64,000 nt of DNA from Schistocerca nitens (lineage: Eukaryota > Arthropoda > Insecta > Orthoptera > Acrididae): the NCBI RefSeq assembly GCF_023898315.1, contig NC_064621.1:128648521-128712520 (forward strand). Reading direction: 5' to 3'. The notes beneath the pieces are model-generated. The model was given only the letters and a program-made list of their open reading frames with translations, was not told the DNA's origin and made no database searches. The position numbers and the translations under genes were made by a program. The number at the start of each line of letters is the position of its first letter. The stretch's first letter is position 1. This document shows, one piece after another, positions 20,878 through 31,595 of the stretch.

Positions 20878-21760
20878 CACCGCTTCATGGTAAAAATGGC
20901 CATGCGGAGGTATATATTTGAAGAGCGAAATTATCTTGCGATTTTCTCAATAACGCTTGAGAAGTACGCGCTACTGCTTACACATTTTGTGGTCCTCATG
21001 GAGTACTACGAGTGTACGCAGTTTGCAGTAAATCCGCGTTCCAAACGTCGTGGCCTCCCCCTGTCAGACGACTGGTCGATCTCATTACAGTGTCGTGGGA
21101 AAACAGGTACCCGCCGACGGCACAAACATCAGTGACTTTTATTATTTTCCTGCCGTAGATTCTCATGTTTTAGAAACGCTGCCTGCATCTCAGACTGCTG
21201 TCCTCGTGCGGCTCTTGTTGCTGCCTTAAGTTCGTGCACGTGGGATGTCAGACAACTCTGCCGTGGACATCGGCCCCTGAGCGCCTGCATACCTCCTGCC
21301 TGTTTCACAGCAGTTGCCGCAGCCGCGGCAGCCTACATACCGTTCACGTCGACGTCAGTCACGGACATCGAGTCAGTATCAGCCGAATAGCCTTCGGCGT
21401 CCACAGCAGCGCCAGTGCTACATGAGCGGTTTTCTGGTAGATGTTCACGGTGTTTCACGAGGCGAATGTCGTGACGTGCGCTGGTTGACGCCATCTGGCA
21501 TCGCGTCACAAACAGCTCCATCAGTAGCGCCATGGCACACAAATCCCCCAGGTCGCCGCCCACAGAAGCCGCCGCCGCTCAACAGAAGCCGGCCGCCGCT
21601 AGCTGCTCACAAACCGCAAACAAGGCCGGCCACACTCTTCCATGTGGCACAACATTCACCACCAGAGAACGCAGATTTCGGATCACCTCACTGCCTGGAC
21701 CATGTGGCCTTCTAATCCGTTCCACTCAGAGGTCTGCTTGAGCTTGTCCTCAGAAGATTA

Positions 21761-21957
21761 AATGGTTCAAATGGCTCTGAGCACTATGGGACTCAACTGC
21801 TGTGGTCATTAGTCCCCTAGAACTTAGAACTACTTAAACCTAACTAACCTAAGGACATCACACACATCCATGCCCAAGGCAGGATTCGAACCTGCGACCG
21901 TAGCAGTCGCGCGATTCCGGACTGCGCGCCTAGAACCGCGAGACCACCGCGGCCGGC
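21761..21957 (-). repeat. SINE, Ser/Leu-like head, in segment B
   Basis: Complete element on the minus strand, from GGCCGGCCGCGGTGG to the TTTGAACCATT tail. A perfect 13-bp TSD CCTCAGAAGATTA at 21748-21760 and 21958-21970. The homologous locus at about 3713-3727 has the target once without a SINE. Confidence 0.96.
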
Positions 21958-22161
21958 CCTCAGAAGATTACTCCGAGGCTCACTGAGTTTACGGAAGACA
22001 GTGCATTAAGCAAATTAAGAAGCTAACACGACGCTACTGCTACTACGACTGATAGCGAATGTGGTAATCCAGCACTACTGGAACAGAGAGAGACTGAAGA
22101 GAGACTCAAGCACACTTAATCACATATGCATAATACTGTATGCTTTGTAAGTAAGTACATT

Positions 22162-22639
22162 TATATATACGAAGACAGTAACTTGTTCTCGAAAGAACAG
22201 TTACTGTTGATGACCGTGCAGCTTTTCCCTGAAATAAAGGATGACTAAGTGACAACCTCAGCTGCCGACAGGTGTTGTTGTTATACCTCGATGTGGACAG
22301 CTGAAAACGTGTGCCCCGACCGGGACCCGAACCCGGGATCTCCTGCCTACATGGCAGACGCTCTATCCATCTGAGCCACCGAGGACACAGATGAATAGGG
22401 CGACTGCAGGGACTTATCCCTTGCACGCCTCCCGTGAGACTCACATTCCCAACCGTCCACAATTCTACATATGTATTGTACCTTATAGACATTTGCCCAC
22501 CCACTCATTACTCGCGCACGCGTTGGCGATTCCCGTAAGAGTTTGGGCAACATGTGCGCATTCGCACAGACAAAGGTCAATGGCTGGGTAGCCTTTAACT
22601 ATATATACGAAGACAGTAACTTGTTCTCGAAAGAACAGT
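22162..22639 (-). repeat. Insert with internal tRNA-like sequence between 40-bp direct repeats
   Basis: An identical 40-bp sequence (starting TATATATACGAAGACAG) occurs at 22162-22201 and 22600-22639. The ~398 bp between them contains, on the minus strand, a tRNA-like unit at about 22381-22310 with A box TGGCTCAGATGG and B box GGGTTCGGGTCCC. No protein. Absent from segment B copy 1. The 40-bp repeats are longer than a usual SINE TSD, so this may be an element with its own terminal repeats. Confidence 0.6.
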
Positions 22640-22878
22640 ATGATGTGTTCCAGACTGTTTCTGCTTCGCGGTACACCGACGGACACGACACAAATTTCGG
22701 AGAACCTGCTCCAAATGCTTGTGTCTTCCTCTAACAGTCTGCAGTGGGACACTGTGTCAACCAATTTCCAGAAAACAACGAGTATAAGATCTGCCTATTG
22801 GTCTCTATCTGTAGACTGGAGGATGTTTTTGTTGTTGTGGTCATCAGTCCTGAGACTGGTTTGATGCAGCTCTCCATG

Positions 22879-25800
22879 CTACTCTATCCTATGCATCTCT
22901 ATCTCCCAGTACCTACTGCAGCCTACATCCTTCTGAATCTGCTTAGTGTACTCATCTCTTGGTCTCCCTCTACGATTTTTACCCTCCACGCTGCCCTCCA
23001 GTACTAAATTGGTGATCCCTTGATGCCTCAGAACATGTCCTACCAACCGATCCCTCCTTCTAGTCACGTTGTGCCACAAACTGGTCTTCTCCCCAATTCT
23101 ATTCAATACCTCCTCATTAGTTATGTGATCTACCCATCTAATCTTCAGCATTCTTCTGTAGCACCACATTTCGAAAGCTTCTATTCTCTTCTTGTCCAAA
23201 CTATTTATCGTCCACAGTTCACTTCCATACATGGCTACATTCCATACAAATACTTCCAGATACGACTTCCTAACACTTAAATCAATACTCGATGTTACCA
23301 AATTTCTCTTCTTCAGAAACGCTCTCCTTGCCATTGCCAGTCTACATTTTATATCCTCTGTACTTCGACCATCATCAGTTATTTTGCTACCCAAATAGCA
23401 AAACTCCTTTCCTACTTTAAGTGTCTCATTTCCTAATCTAATTCCATCAGCATCACCCGACTTAATTCGACTACATTCCATTATCCTTGATTTGTTTTTG
23501 TTGATGTTCATCTTATACTCTCCTTTCAAGACACTGTCCATCCAGTTCAACTGCTCTTCCAAGTCCTTTGCTGTCTCTGACAGAATTAGAATGTCATCGG
23601 CGAACCTCAAAGTTTTTATTTCTTCTCCATGGATTTCAATACCTACTCCGAACTTTTCTTTTGTTTCCTTTACTTCTTGCTCAATATACATATTGAATAG
23701 CATCGGGGAGAGGCTACAACCCTGTCTCACTCCCTTCCCAACCACTGCTTCCCTTTCATGTCCCTCGATTCTTACAACTGCCATCTGGTTTCTGTACAAA
23801 TTGTAAATAGCCTTTCGCTCCCTGTATTTTACCCCCGCCACCTTTAGAATCTGAAAGAGAGTATTCCAGTCAACATTGTCAAGAGCTTTCTCTAAGTCTA
23901 CAAATGCTAGAAACGTAGGTTTGCCTTTTCTTAATCTTTCTTCTAAGATGATTCGTAGGGTCAGTATTGCCTCACGTCTTCCAACATTTCTACGGAATCC
24001 AAACTGATCGTCCCCGAGGTCGGCTTCTACCAGTTTTTCCATTCGTCTGTAAAGAATTCGCGTTAGTTGAAAATGGTTGAAATGGCTCTGAGCACTGTGC
24101 GACTTAACTTCTGAGGTCATCAGTCGCCTAGGACTTAGAACTAATTAAACCTATCTAAGGACATCACACATATCCATGCCCGAGGCGGGATTCGAACCTG
24201 CGACCGTAGCGGTCGCTCGGTTCCAGACTACAGCGACTAGAACCGCAAGACCACTCCGGCCGGCTAATTCGCGTTAGTATTTTGCAGCTGTGACTTATTA
24301 AACTGATAGTTCGGTAATTTTCAAATCTGTCAACACCTGATTTCTTTGGGATTGGAATTATTATGTTCTTCTTGAAGTCTGAGGGAATTTCGCCTGTATC
24401 ATACATCTTGCTCACCAGATGGTAGAGTTTTGTCAGGACTGGCTCTCCCAAGGCTGTCAGTAGTTCTAATGGAATATTGTCTACTCCCGGGGTCTTGTTT
24501 CGACTTAGGTATTTCAGTGCTCTGTCAAACTCTTCACGCAGTATCATGTCTCCCATTTCGTCTTCATCGACATCCTCTTCCATTTCCATGATATTGTCCC
24601 CAAGAACATTGCCCCTGTATAGACCCTCTATATACTCCTTCCACCTTTCTGCTTTCCCTTTTTTGCTTAGAACTGGGTTTCCATCTGAGCTCCTGATATT
24701 CATGCAAGTGGTTCTCTTTTCTCCGAAGGTCTCTTTAATTTTCCTGTAGGCAGTATCTCTCTTACCCCTCGTGAGATAAGCCTCTACATCCTTACATTTG
24801 TCCTCTAGCCATCCCTGCTTAGCCATTTTGCACTTCCTGTCGATCTCATTTTTGAAACGTTTGCATTCCTTTTTGCCTGCTTCACTTACTGCATTTTTGT
24901 ATTTTCTCCTTTCATCAATTAAATTCAATATCTCTTCTGTTACCCAAGAATTTCTACTAGCCCTCGTCTTTTTTCCTACTTGATCCTCTGCTGCCTTCAC
25001 TACTTCATCCCTCAAAGCTATCCATTCTTCTTCTACTGTCTTTCTTTCCCCCATTCCTGTCAATTGTTCCCTTATGCTCTCCCTGAAACTCTGTAAAACC
25101 TCTGGTTCTTTCAGTTTATCCAGGTCCCATCTCCTTAAATTCCCACCTTTTTGCAGTTTCTTCAGTTTTAATCTACAGTTCGTAACCAATAGAGTGTGGT
25201 CAGAGTCAGCGTCTGCCCCTGGAAATGTCTTACAATTTAGAACCTGGATCCTAAATCTCTGTTTTACCATTATCTGAAACCTTTTAGTATCTCCAGGGTT
25301 CTTCCATGTATACAACCTTCTTTCCTGATTCTTGAACCAAGCGTTAGCTATGATTAAGTTATGCTCCGTGCAAAATTCTAACAGACGGCTTTCTCTTTCA
25401 TTTCCTACCCCCAATCCATATTCACCTACTATGTTTCCTTCTCTCCCCTTTCCTACACTTGAATTCCAGTCACCCATGACTATTAAATTTTGGTCTCCCT
25501 TCACTATCTGAATAATTTCTTTTATCTCATCATACATTTCATCAATTTCTTCATCATCTACAGAGCTAGTTGGCATATAAACTTGTACTACTGTAGTAGG
25601 CGTGGGCTTAGTGTCTATCTTGGCCACAATAATGCGTTCACTATGCTGTTTGTAGTAGCTTACCCGCACTCCTATTTTTTTATTCATTATTAAACCTACT
25701 CCTGCATTACCCCTATTTGATTTTGTATTTATAACCCTGTAATCACCTGACCAAAAGTCTTGTTCCTCCTGCCACCGAACTTCACTAATTCCCACTATAT

Positions 25801-26005
25801 CTAACTTTAACCTATCCATTTCCCTTTTCAAATTTTCTAACCTACCTGCCCGATTAAGTGATCTGACATTCCACGCTCCGATCCGTAGAACGCCAGTTTT
25901 CTTTCTCCTGATAACGACGTCCTCTTGAGTAGTCCCCGCCCGGAGATCCGAATGGGGGACTATTTTACCTCCGGAATATTTTACCCAAGAGGACGCCATC
26001 ATCAT
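22879..26005 (-). pseudogene. RTE LINE polyprotein (endonuclease and reverse transcriptase), split by a SINE
   Basis: Begins MMMASSWVKYSGG at 26005. APE domain: GAWNVRSLN, IVGISEVRW, LIVMGDWNSSVG and ADSDHTLLV. RT: NKTPGVDNIPLELL, then after the SINE FVDLEKALDNVDW, GVRQGCSLSPMLFNMY, RFADDILIL and CYLGSKIT; the C-terminus has HVLRH and RGRPR. The reading phase upstream and downstream of the 211-bp SINE+TSD is the same, so the gene would be one ORF of about 971 codons without it. One oddity: between RFQI and MVKQRF the usual Asp-Tyr-Ile of RTE endonucleases is missing, consistent with a 9-bp in-frame deletion that removes a catalytic Asp. Confidence 0.88.
24068..24265 (-). repeat. SINE nested in the RTE LINE
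   Basis: Complete Ser/Leu-headed SINE on the minus strand. A perfect 13-bp TSD AATTCGCGTTAGT at 24055-24067 and 24266-24278. Inserted between the RT fingers and palm coding regions. It is the youngest layer of segment B > RTE > SINE. Confidence 0.95.
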
Positions 26006-26412
26006 TTAATCATACAGTAAAGCTGCATGCCCTCGGGAAAAATTACGGCCGTAGTTTCCCCTTGCTTTCAGCCGTTGACAGTACCAGCACAGCAAGGCCG
26101 TTTTGGTGGATGATTTCGTGCGAAAAATATGCAAACTGAGTGCTTTCTGAATCCGAGCTGATTTTTGGACATTTCTGTATCAAGGAAGGTCGAAATTAGG
26201 GTATGCTCAAAAATTATGCCTCAGTAGCTGCTGCTGCACTTGGCTGCTACACTTAGCAATTGGTGTCACAATCACCGTGTGCACACTACTCTCAGTATTG
26301 GTATTGGAAGTGTGTCGATTGTACTAAATGCACCGCACCTAGCCAAAGACGCAAAGCACTTGGGCAGCCGTGTCTGCTTTTTGCTGAGACGCTGACCACC
26401 GCCCACAGGCGA

Positions 26413-26640
26413 GCAAGTGAGGTGGCGAAGTGATAACGCACTGGACTTGTTTTCTAGAGAATGGAGGTTGAAATGCACGTCTGGACCTCCACATTTACCT
26501 ACGGCGCGTTCTCCCTAAATCACCTCAGATGGATGCTGCGATGGTTCCTTAGAATGCAGCTATTTCCTCTCCTATAAACCACAACCCGAGACCACACTCA
26601 ATCTCTAATAAGCCTTAAGTTGATGGAAAATTAAAACCCT
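26413..26640 (+). repeat. Old tRNA-derived SINE
   Basis: Diverged copy: head GAGGTGGCGAAGTGATAACG (A-box-like), CACTGGACTTG, then the recognisable body CCCTAAATCACC ... GATGGTTCCTT. I recognise this arrangement as a widespread insect SINE. The B box is degraded (AGGTTGAAATG). No TSD found. Confidence 0.55.
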
Positions 26641-27828
26641 GTGCCCTGCCATTTCAGTTAACCCCATTTTATCAATTGACAGTGATATGGATGTACGAGG
26701 GTTGCCTAGGAAGTACGGGGGGCGTTTGAAAAGTCCGTGCAAAGTCCGAGAGATGGCACCATTGGCACGTATCGAGGTCATGTTTACTTAGTAGCATCTT
26801 TGGAAAGAACGCACACCAGCCATATTGGTCTATTTCTTTGTGTTTGGCATTCGTGTGAATCAAGGAAGTCGAGTGATTGTCAAAAAATGGACGAAAAATA
26901 ATTTCGTGTGGTGATTAAACATTACTTCATGAAATGCAAAACGTCTCAGGAGACTGAAACGAAGCTAGATAAACATTATGGTGACTATGCACCTTCGATT
27001 AGAACAGCTTATCAGTCAATGGTTTCAAAATTTTCGGAGTGGCCGTATGGGTACAAGTGATGCTGAACGTTCTGAACGCCCTGTGGAGGTTACGACTCCA
27101 GAAATCATTGATAAAATCCATAATACGGTGATGAATGGCAGAAGAGTTACGGTGCGTGAGATTCCTAGTGCTGTCGGCATCTCGAATGAGTGGGTACATA
27201 ACATTTTGCATAAACATTTGGACATGAGAAAACTATCCGCAAGATGGGTTCCGCGATTGCTCACGCTCGACCAAAAACGGAATGTTGTGCAAGGATGGTC
27301 TGCAGCTGTTCAGGAAGAATCCGCAGGAATTTAAGCGTCGTTTCGTCGCTGTGGATGAAACATGGATACATTACTATACTCCTGAGGCCAACGAACAGTC
27401 TAAACAATGGCATACCAAGGGAGAATCTGCACCAAAAAAGGCGAAGACATTTCTTCGGCAGGAAATGTTATGGCAACTGTCTTTTGGGATTCGCGAGGGC
27501 TAATCCTCATCGACTATCTGGAAAAGTATAAAAGTATTACAGGTGCATATGATTAATCGTTATTGGACCGTTTGAAAACCGAGTTGCAAGAAAAACGCTG
27601 GCGATTGGACCGCAAAAAAGGCCTTTCCCATCACGACAATGCACCAGCACACATCTCAGCAGTTGTGGTTGCAAAATTATTGGAAATAGGATTCCAACTC
27701 GTTTCACATCCCTTCTATTCTCTAGACTTGCCTCCCTCAGATTACTATTTGTTCCGCAATTTGAAGAAATGGCTGGCGGAACAAAGATTTTATTCAAACG
27801 AGGAGGTGACTGAAGCAACTACTAGCTA

Positions 27829-29250
27829 CACTCCTGGAAATTGAAATAAGAACACCGTGAATTCATTGTCCCAGGAAGGGGAAACTTTATTGACACATTC
27901 CTGGGGTCAGATACATCACATGATCACACTGACAGAACCACAGGCACATAAACACAGGCAACAGAGCATGCACAATGTCGGCACTAGTACAGTGTATATC
28001 CACCTTTCGCAGCAATGCAGGCTGCTATTCTCCCATGGAGACGATCGTAGAGATGCTGGATGTAGTCCTGTGGAACGGCTTGCCATGCCATTTCCACCTG
28101 GCGCCTCAGTTGGACCAGCGTTCGTGCTGGACGTGCAGACCGCGTGAGACGACGCTTCATCCAGTCCCAAACATGCTCAATGGGGGACAGATCCGGAGAT
28201 CTTGCTGGCCAGGGTAGTTGACTTACACCTTCTAGAGCACGTTGGGTGGCACGGGATACATGCGGACGTGCATTGTTCTGTTGGAACAGCAAGTTCCCTT
28301 GCCGGTCTAGGAATGGTAGAACGATGGGTTCGATGACGGTTTGGATGTACCGTGCACTATTCAGTGTCCCCTCGACGATCACCAGTGGTGTACGGCCAGT
28401 GTAGGAGATCGCTCCCCACACCATGATGCCGGGTGTTGGCCCTGTGTGCCTCGGTCGTATGCAGTCCTGATTGTGGCGCTCACCTGCACGGCGCCAAACA
28501 CGCATACGACCATCATTGGCACCGAGGCAGAAGCGACTCTCATCGCTGAAGACGACACGTCTCCATTCGTCCCTCCATTCACGCCTGTCGCGACACCACT
28601 GGAGGCGGGCTGCACGATGTTGGGGCGTGAGCGGAAGACGGCCTAACGGTGTGTGGGACCGTAGCCCAGCTTCATGGAGACGGTTGCGAATGGTCCTCGC
28701 CGATACCCCAGGAGCAACAGTGTCCCTAATTTGCTGGGAAGTGGCGGTGCGGTCCCCTACGGCACTGCGTACGATCCTACGGTCTTGGGGTGCATCCGTG
28801 CGTCGCTGCGGTCCGGTCCCAGGTCGACGGGCACGTGCACCTTCCGCCGACCACTGGCGACAACATCGATGTACTGTGGAGACCTCACGCCCCACGTGTT
28901 GAGCAATTCGGCGGTACGTCCACCCGGCCTCCCGCATGCCCACTATACGCCCTCGCTCAAAGTCCGTCAACTGCACATACGGTTCACGTCCACGCTGTCG
29001 CGGCATGCTACCAGTGTTAAAGACTGCGATGGAGCTCCGTATGCCACGGCAAACTGGCTGACACTGACGGCGGCGGTGCACAAATGCTGCGCAGCTAGCG
29101 CCATTCGACGGCCAACACCGCGGTTCCTGGTGTGTCCGCTGTGCCGTGCGTGTGATCATTGCTTGTACAGCCCTCTCGCAGTGTCCGGAGCAAGTATGGT
29201 GGGTCTGACACACCGGTGTCAATGTGTTCTTTTTTCCATTTCCAGGAGTG
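27829..29250 (-). mobile_element. Tc1-like element B, nested in mariner
   Basis: 1422 bp. TIRs start CACTCCTGGAAAT at both ends (27829 and, reversed, 29250), with the first 26 bp nearly identical. Flanked by TA at 27827-27828 and 29251-29252; removal would restore the mariner reading. Different family from the copies at 12, 47 and 61.7 kb. Confidence 0.92.
27984..29006 (-). CDS. Tc1-like transposase B with a substituted catalytic Asp
   Basis: 340 residues from ATG 29006 (MPRQRGREPYVQL), with uninterrupted frame to TAG/TGA at 27984. HTH regions: FERGRIVGMREAGWTYRRIA and VSARTIRNRLHEAGL. Catalytic pieces: VFSDESRF (Asp 1), then QQNNARPH where the family normally has QQDNARPH, and SPDLSPIEHVW (Glu). 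The D-to-N change at the second catalytic position should abolish metal-dependent strand transfer, so the protein is probably inactive although the frame is open. The frame also stays open upstream of 29006, but that sequence does not look like transposase. Confidence 0.88.
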   Translation of the reverse strand: MPRQRGREPYVQLTDFERGRIVGMREAGWTYRRIAQHVGREVSTVHRCCRQWSAEGARARRPGTGPQRRTDAPQDRRIVRSAVGDRTATSQQIRDTVAPGVSARTIRNRLHEAGLRSHTPLGRLPLTPQHRAARLQWCRDRREWRDEWRRVVFSDESRFCLGANDGRMRVWRRAGERHNQDCIRPRHTGPTPGIMVWGAISYTGRTPLVIVEGTLNSARYIQTVIEPIVLPFLDRQGNLLFQQNNARPHVSRATQRALEGVSQLPWPARSPDLSPIEHVWDWMKRRLTRSARPARTLVQLRRQVEMAWQAVPQDYIQHLYDRLHGRIAACIAAKGGYTLY

Positions 29251-29439
29251 TATTTTGCAGACTTAGGCAATTCCTATCACTCGGAAGGGATCAACAAATT
29301 AGAACAGCGTTGGACGAGTATATGAATCTAAAAGCAGAATATGTCGAAAAATAAAAAAGGTTTACCCCAAATACGTAAGTAGTTTTTATTTTTGCACGGA
29401 CTTTTCAAACGCCCCTCGTAATGCACCGCACTTTTGCTT

Positions 29440-29990
29440 CAACAATTCTTCAACATAATGAGAATCACACAACGAAAGAATGGTGTTATATTTACTCACC
29501 CTATTTTTCCACGTAATATCCTTCCCGTTCTATGGCGTTCCTCCAGCGCGAAACAAGGGCGTGTATGTCCTGTCGGTACCAATCCTGGCAGCGAAGCCAG
29601 TGCTTCACTTTGTTAACTGCCTTTGCTGGCTGACAGATGCAGCGCCAACCGCCGAGTCGTAATAGCGTCTGTCCTCGCAAATGACAACATCAACTCACTC
29701 CAGCATGTCAGAAGTGACAGCCGTGTATGGTCTCCCCGACCGCTGAAAATCGTGGAGCTCCACCGAACCGCCTTCTGACGACCTCATCCTCCGTGCCCAG
29801 CGACTAACTGTACTTCTGTCGACAGCAGATGCTCCATAGACTTTGCACAATCGTTTGTGAATATTCCCTACGGTTTCTTTCACTGCAGTGAGAAATTCAA
29901 TGACGGTATGTTGCTTATCACATACATCACCTACAGACGCCATTTTGAGACTGTCCGCATCTACGTTACCTGTCGGAAGTGACGGAAACC
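29440..29990 (-). pseudogene. Internally deleted mariner remnant
   Basis: Minus strand: N-terminal HTH portion from 29943 (VIEFLTAVKETVGNIHKRL ... VDRSTVSRWARRM), then directly C-terminal mariner sequence (KHWLRCQDWYRQDI, LVSRWRNAIE) at 29610-29500. The catalytic core between them is gone. The N-terminal part resembles the mariner at 35.1 kb. It abuts the 3' end of the previous mariner; terminal repeats not identified. Confidence 0.75.
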
Positions 29991-30009
29991 TGGCACTCTC
30001 ACTCAGGAG

Positions 30010-31581
30010 ACTTTACCAGTAATACATTCGTAACGTTTCGCATTCGTAGCATTGCTTTCGGCTGAAAAAAAAAATTGCGGAGCATTACTTTCTCTGCAAC
30101 CCTTGAACATCTTAAGAAGACAGGGCTGCAAGGGAAGATTTTATTTTATTTTTCTTGTTTATGTTTTATATTCATCTCTTTAAGAAGTTTTTCTACAGTA
30201 ATTCTGATGAGGCCTTATTTTCTAAACGCGTAAATGCTGATATTCCTTATACTGTAAATGCTAGTTGAGCCGACATTTTAACACTGACTTTTACGTCTAG
30301 GACCTCATTTACATTATGGATAAAATCATAGTTGATATGCTCATTTTCAGTAGTTCAGTACATATATTTATCAACCTTAATGGCTTTTTACCCGAGACCA
30401 CATATTATCTCATGATGTTCTAGATTCTTCTCTTACAGGATTATAAGCACTATCAAGTAGGTTTAATTTTGTTTGATAACAAGCATAGCGTTCAAACTAA
30501 ATAAATAGTTCAGGTCTTTAAGCATAAAGTAACCATATACAAATTAATAATTCTTTAAATTCAAATCTAAGCGTGAATTTTATTACATCACGATATAAAC
30601 GCGTGTGCGGCCGACATTATGTCTCCTTTCCTTGAAATGGAACAACTACTGCATCGTTATTCCAGTTTGGGGAGAGGTCTGTTTCAACAGACAACTAGTA
30701 AACACTTTTGTCAGTCCCTTTTCTATTACTTTCTCTTCTACTTAAATCATTTCTATTGCACTGTCCGCTACACCACCTACCTTTCCTTTCATCCTCCTTC
30801 GAATGGACGTATGCAAGTTAAATTAGATTGTATTGTATTTTTTCCTTAGTATTTGTGTTTTTCATTCACCTCTTGTATATATGAATGTTTTACAAATTCC
30901 GGGAATGCTGACAGAAATTAGATGAATACTAAGCATAAGTTTTCTTTTCTGTTTCGCTCTTACATTATTTTCAGTTATTAATCTAACAAATTTCGATTAT
31001 GCCTTCTAGCGTCCAAGTGAACAAGTTCACTCATAGTTTCTTTCTTTCCTTTTCGTTTTTTATTTAAAAAGCTATCTTCTCTCATCAGTAGCTATCATGC
31101 TGCAAAATTAAATTTTCTGTTCTTTTGTCTTGCATAGTTGCAACATATTTTGCTGTTTGCTGAAGAACATTGGGCTCACTTTTTTTGACTCTATTTCGTC
31201 TTCGTTTTCGAAGATGAATAAGTCTTAAACAAAATTTTATAATCTGAACTTCTGACTTTCTACTTGATGAATCTGTAATCTTCTGGGTTTTCTGTGTGAG
31301 ATTCTAATTTTGCCTAATACAGTCTTACAGGATTTGCTGTTATCAGCTTTTACATACCACTGTTATTCTCTTTGTCATCAGGTTTGGGCATATTATTCCA
31401 AAGAATTTATGACTTCGATGGAATATGTTTCGTTCCTTTATAAATAAGTCTTGCTTTTACAGTAAGACCTACAACTGGATTTCGTCTCTTTTATTATGGC
31501 CAATAACATGAAAAATGCGTTGATTGTAATCGTATTTCATGTGGGTACTTTAGTCTCTCCTCTGGTAACACAGTTATATCT
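30010..31581. other. AT-rich region without recognisable genes
   Basis: About 1.6 kb, strongly AT-rich, many T-runs. Only short chance open frames; nothing matches other parts of the window. Confidence 0.5.
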
Positions 31582-31595
31582 TTCAGAGGCGGTGC

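Larger units (their letters stand above)
22826..26103 (-). mobile_element. RTE-clade LINE, near full length
   Basis: About 3.07 kb once the nested SINE is removed. The 3' end (left) is a short tail CAACAACAAAAA with hardly any 3' UTR, typical of RTE. Flanked by an imperfect 9-bp TSD: TGGAGGATG (22817-22825) and TGGTGGATG (26104-26112). The equivalent site in segment B copy 1 (about 3925) is uninterrupted. A recent insertion by the look of its frame. Confidence 0.9.
20878..26185 (-). repeat. Segment B, copy 2, with nested insertions
   Basis: Matches segment B copy 1 (2853-3990) at 20930-22130, 22783-22825 and 26104-26185. Interrupted by a SINE (21761-21957), a tRNA-like insert (22.16-22.64 kb) and an RTE LINE (22826-26103). 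Copy 1 is the empty-site reference for the SINE and the RTE. On the minus strand 21563-21333 holds the same short readable stretch as copy 1, with the same terminal TAG. Confidence 0.75.
26887..29353 (+). pseudogene. mariner transposase, frameshifted and interrupted
   Basis: Starts at ATG 26887 (MDEK) with an HTH region in shifting frames. Catalytic signatures: AVDETWIHYY (about 27345), SHHDNAPAHI (about 27630) and LDLPPSDYYLF (about 27725), with 34 residues between the second and third Asp, i.e. the mariner DD34D. Several frameshifts lie before 27.35 kb and after 27.5 kb. The C-terminal part (YFADLGNSYHSEGINKLEQR) resumes at 29252 after the nested Tc1, showing the insertion hit coding sequence at a TA. 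Confidence 0.85.
26696..29418 (+). mobile_element. mariner element (DD34D) containing a nested Tc1
   Basis: TA-flanked (26694-26695 and 29419-29420). The right end reads CGTTTGAAAAGTCCGTGCAA on the reverse strand; the left end carries the same sequence but with about 18 extra bases after CGAGGG. The mariner itself is about 1.3 kb; the rest is the Tc1 element 27829-29250 and its TA duplication. Confidence 0.88.

Noticed and set aside
22310..22381. True tRNA gene on the minus strand (A and B boxes present)
   Set aside because: No 7-bp acceptor stem and it lies inside a repeat bounded by 40-bp duplications; scored as tRNA-like.
28674..29354. 226-codon plus-strand frame
   Set aside because: Lies antisense to the Tc1-B transposase; only its last few codons (after 29252) are real mariner C-terminal sequence.
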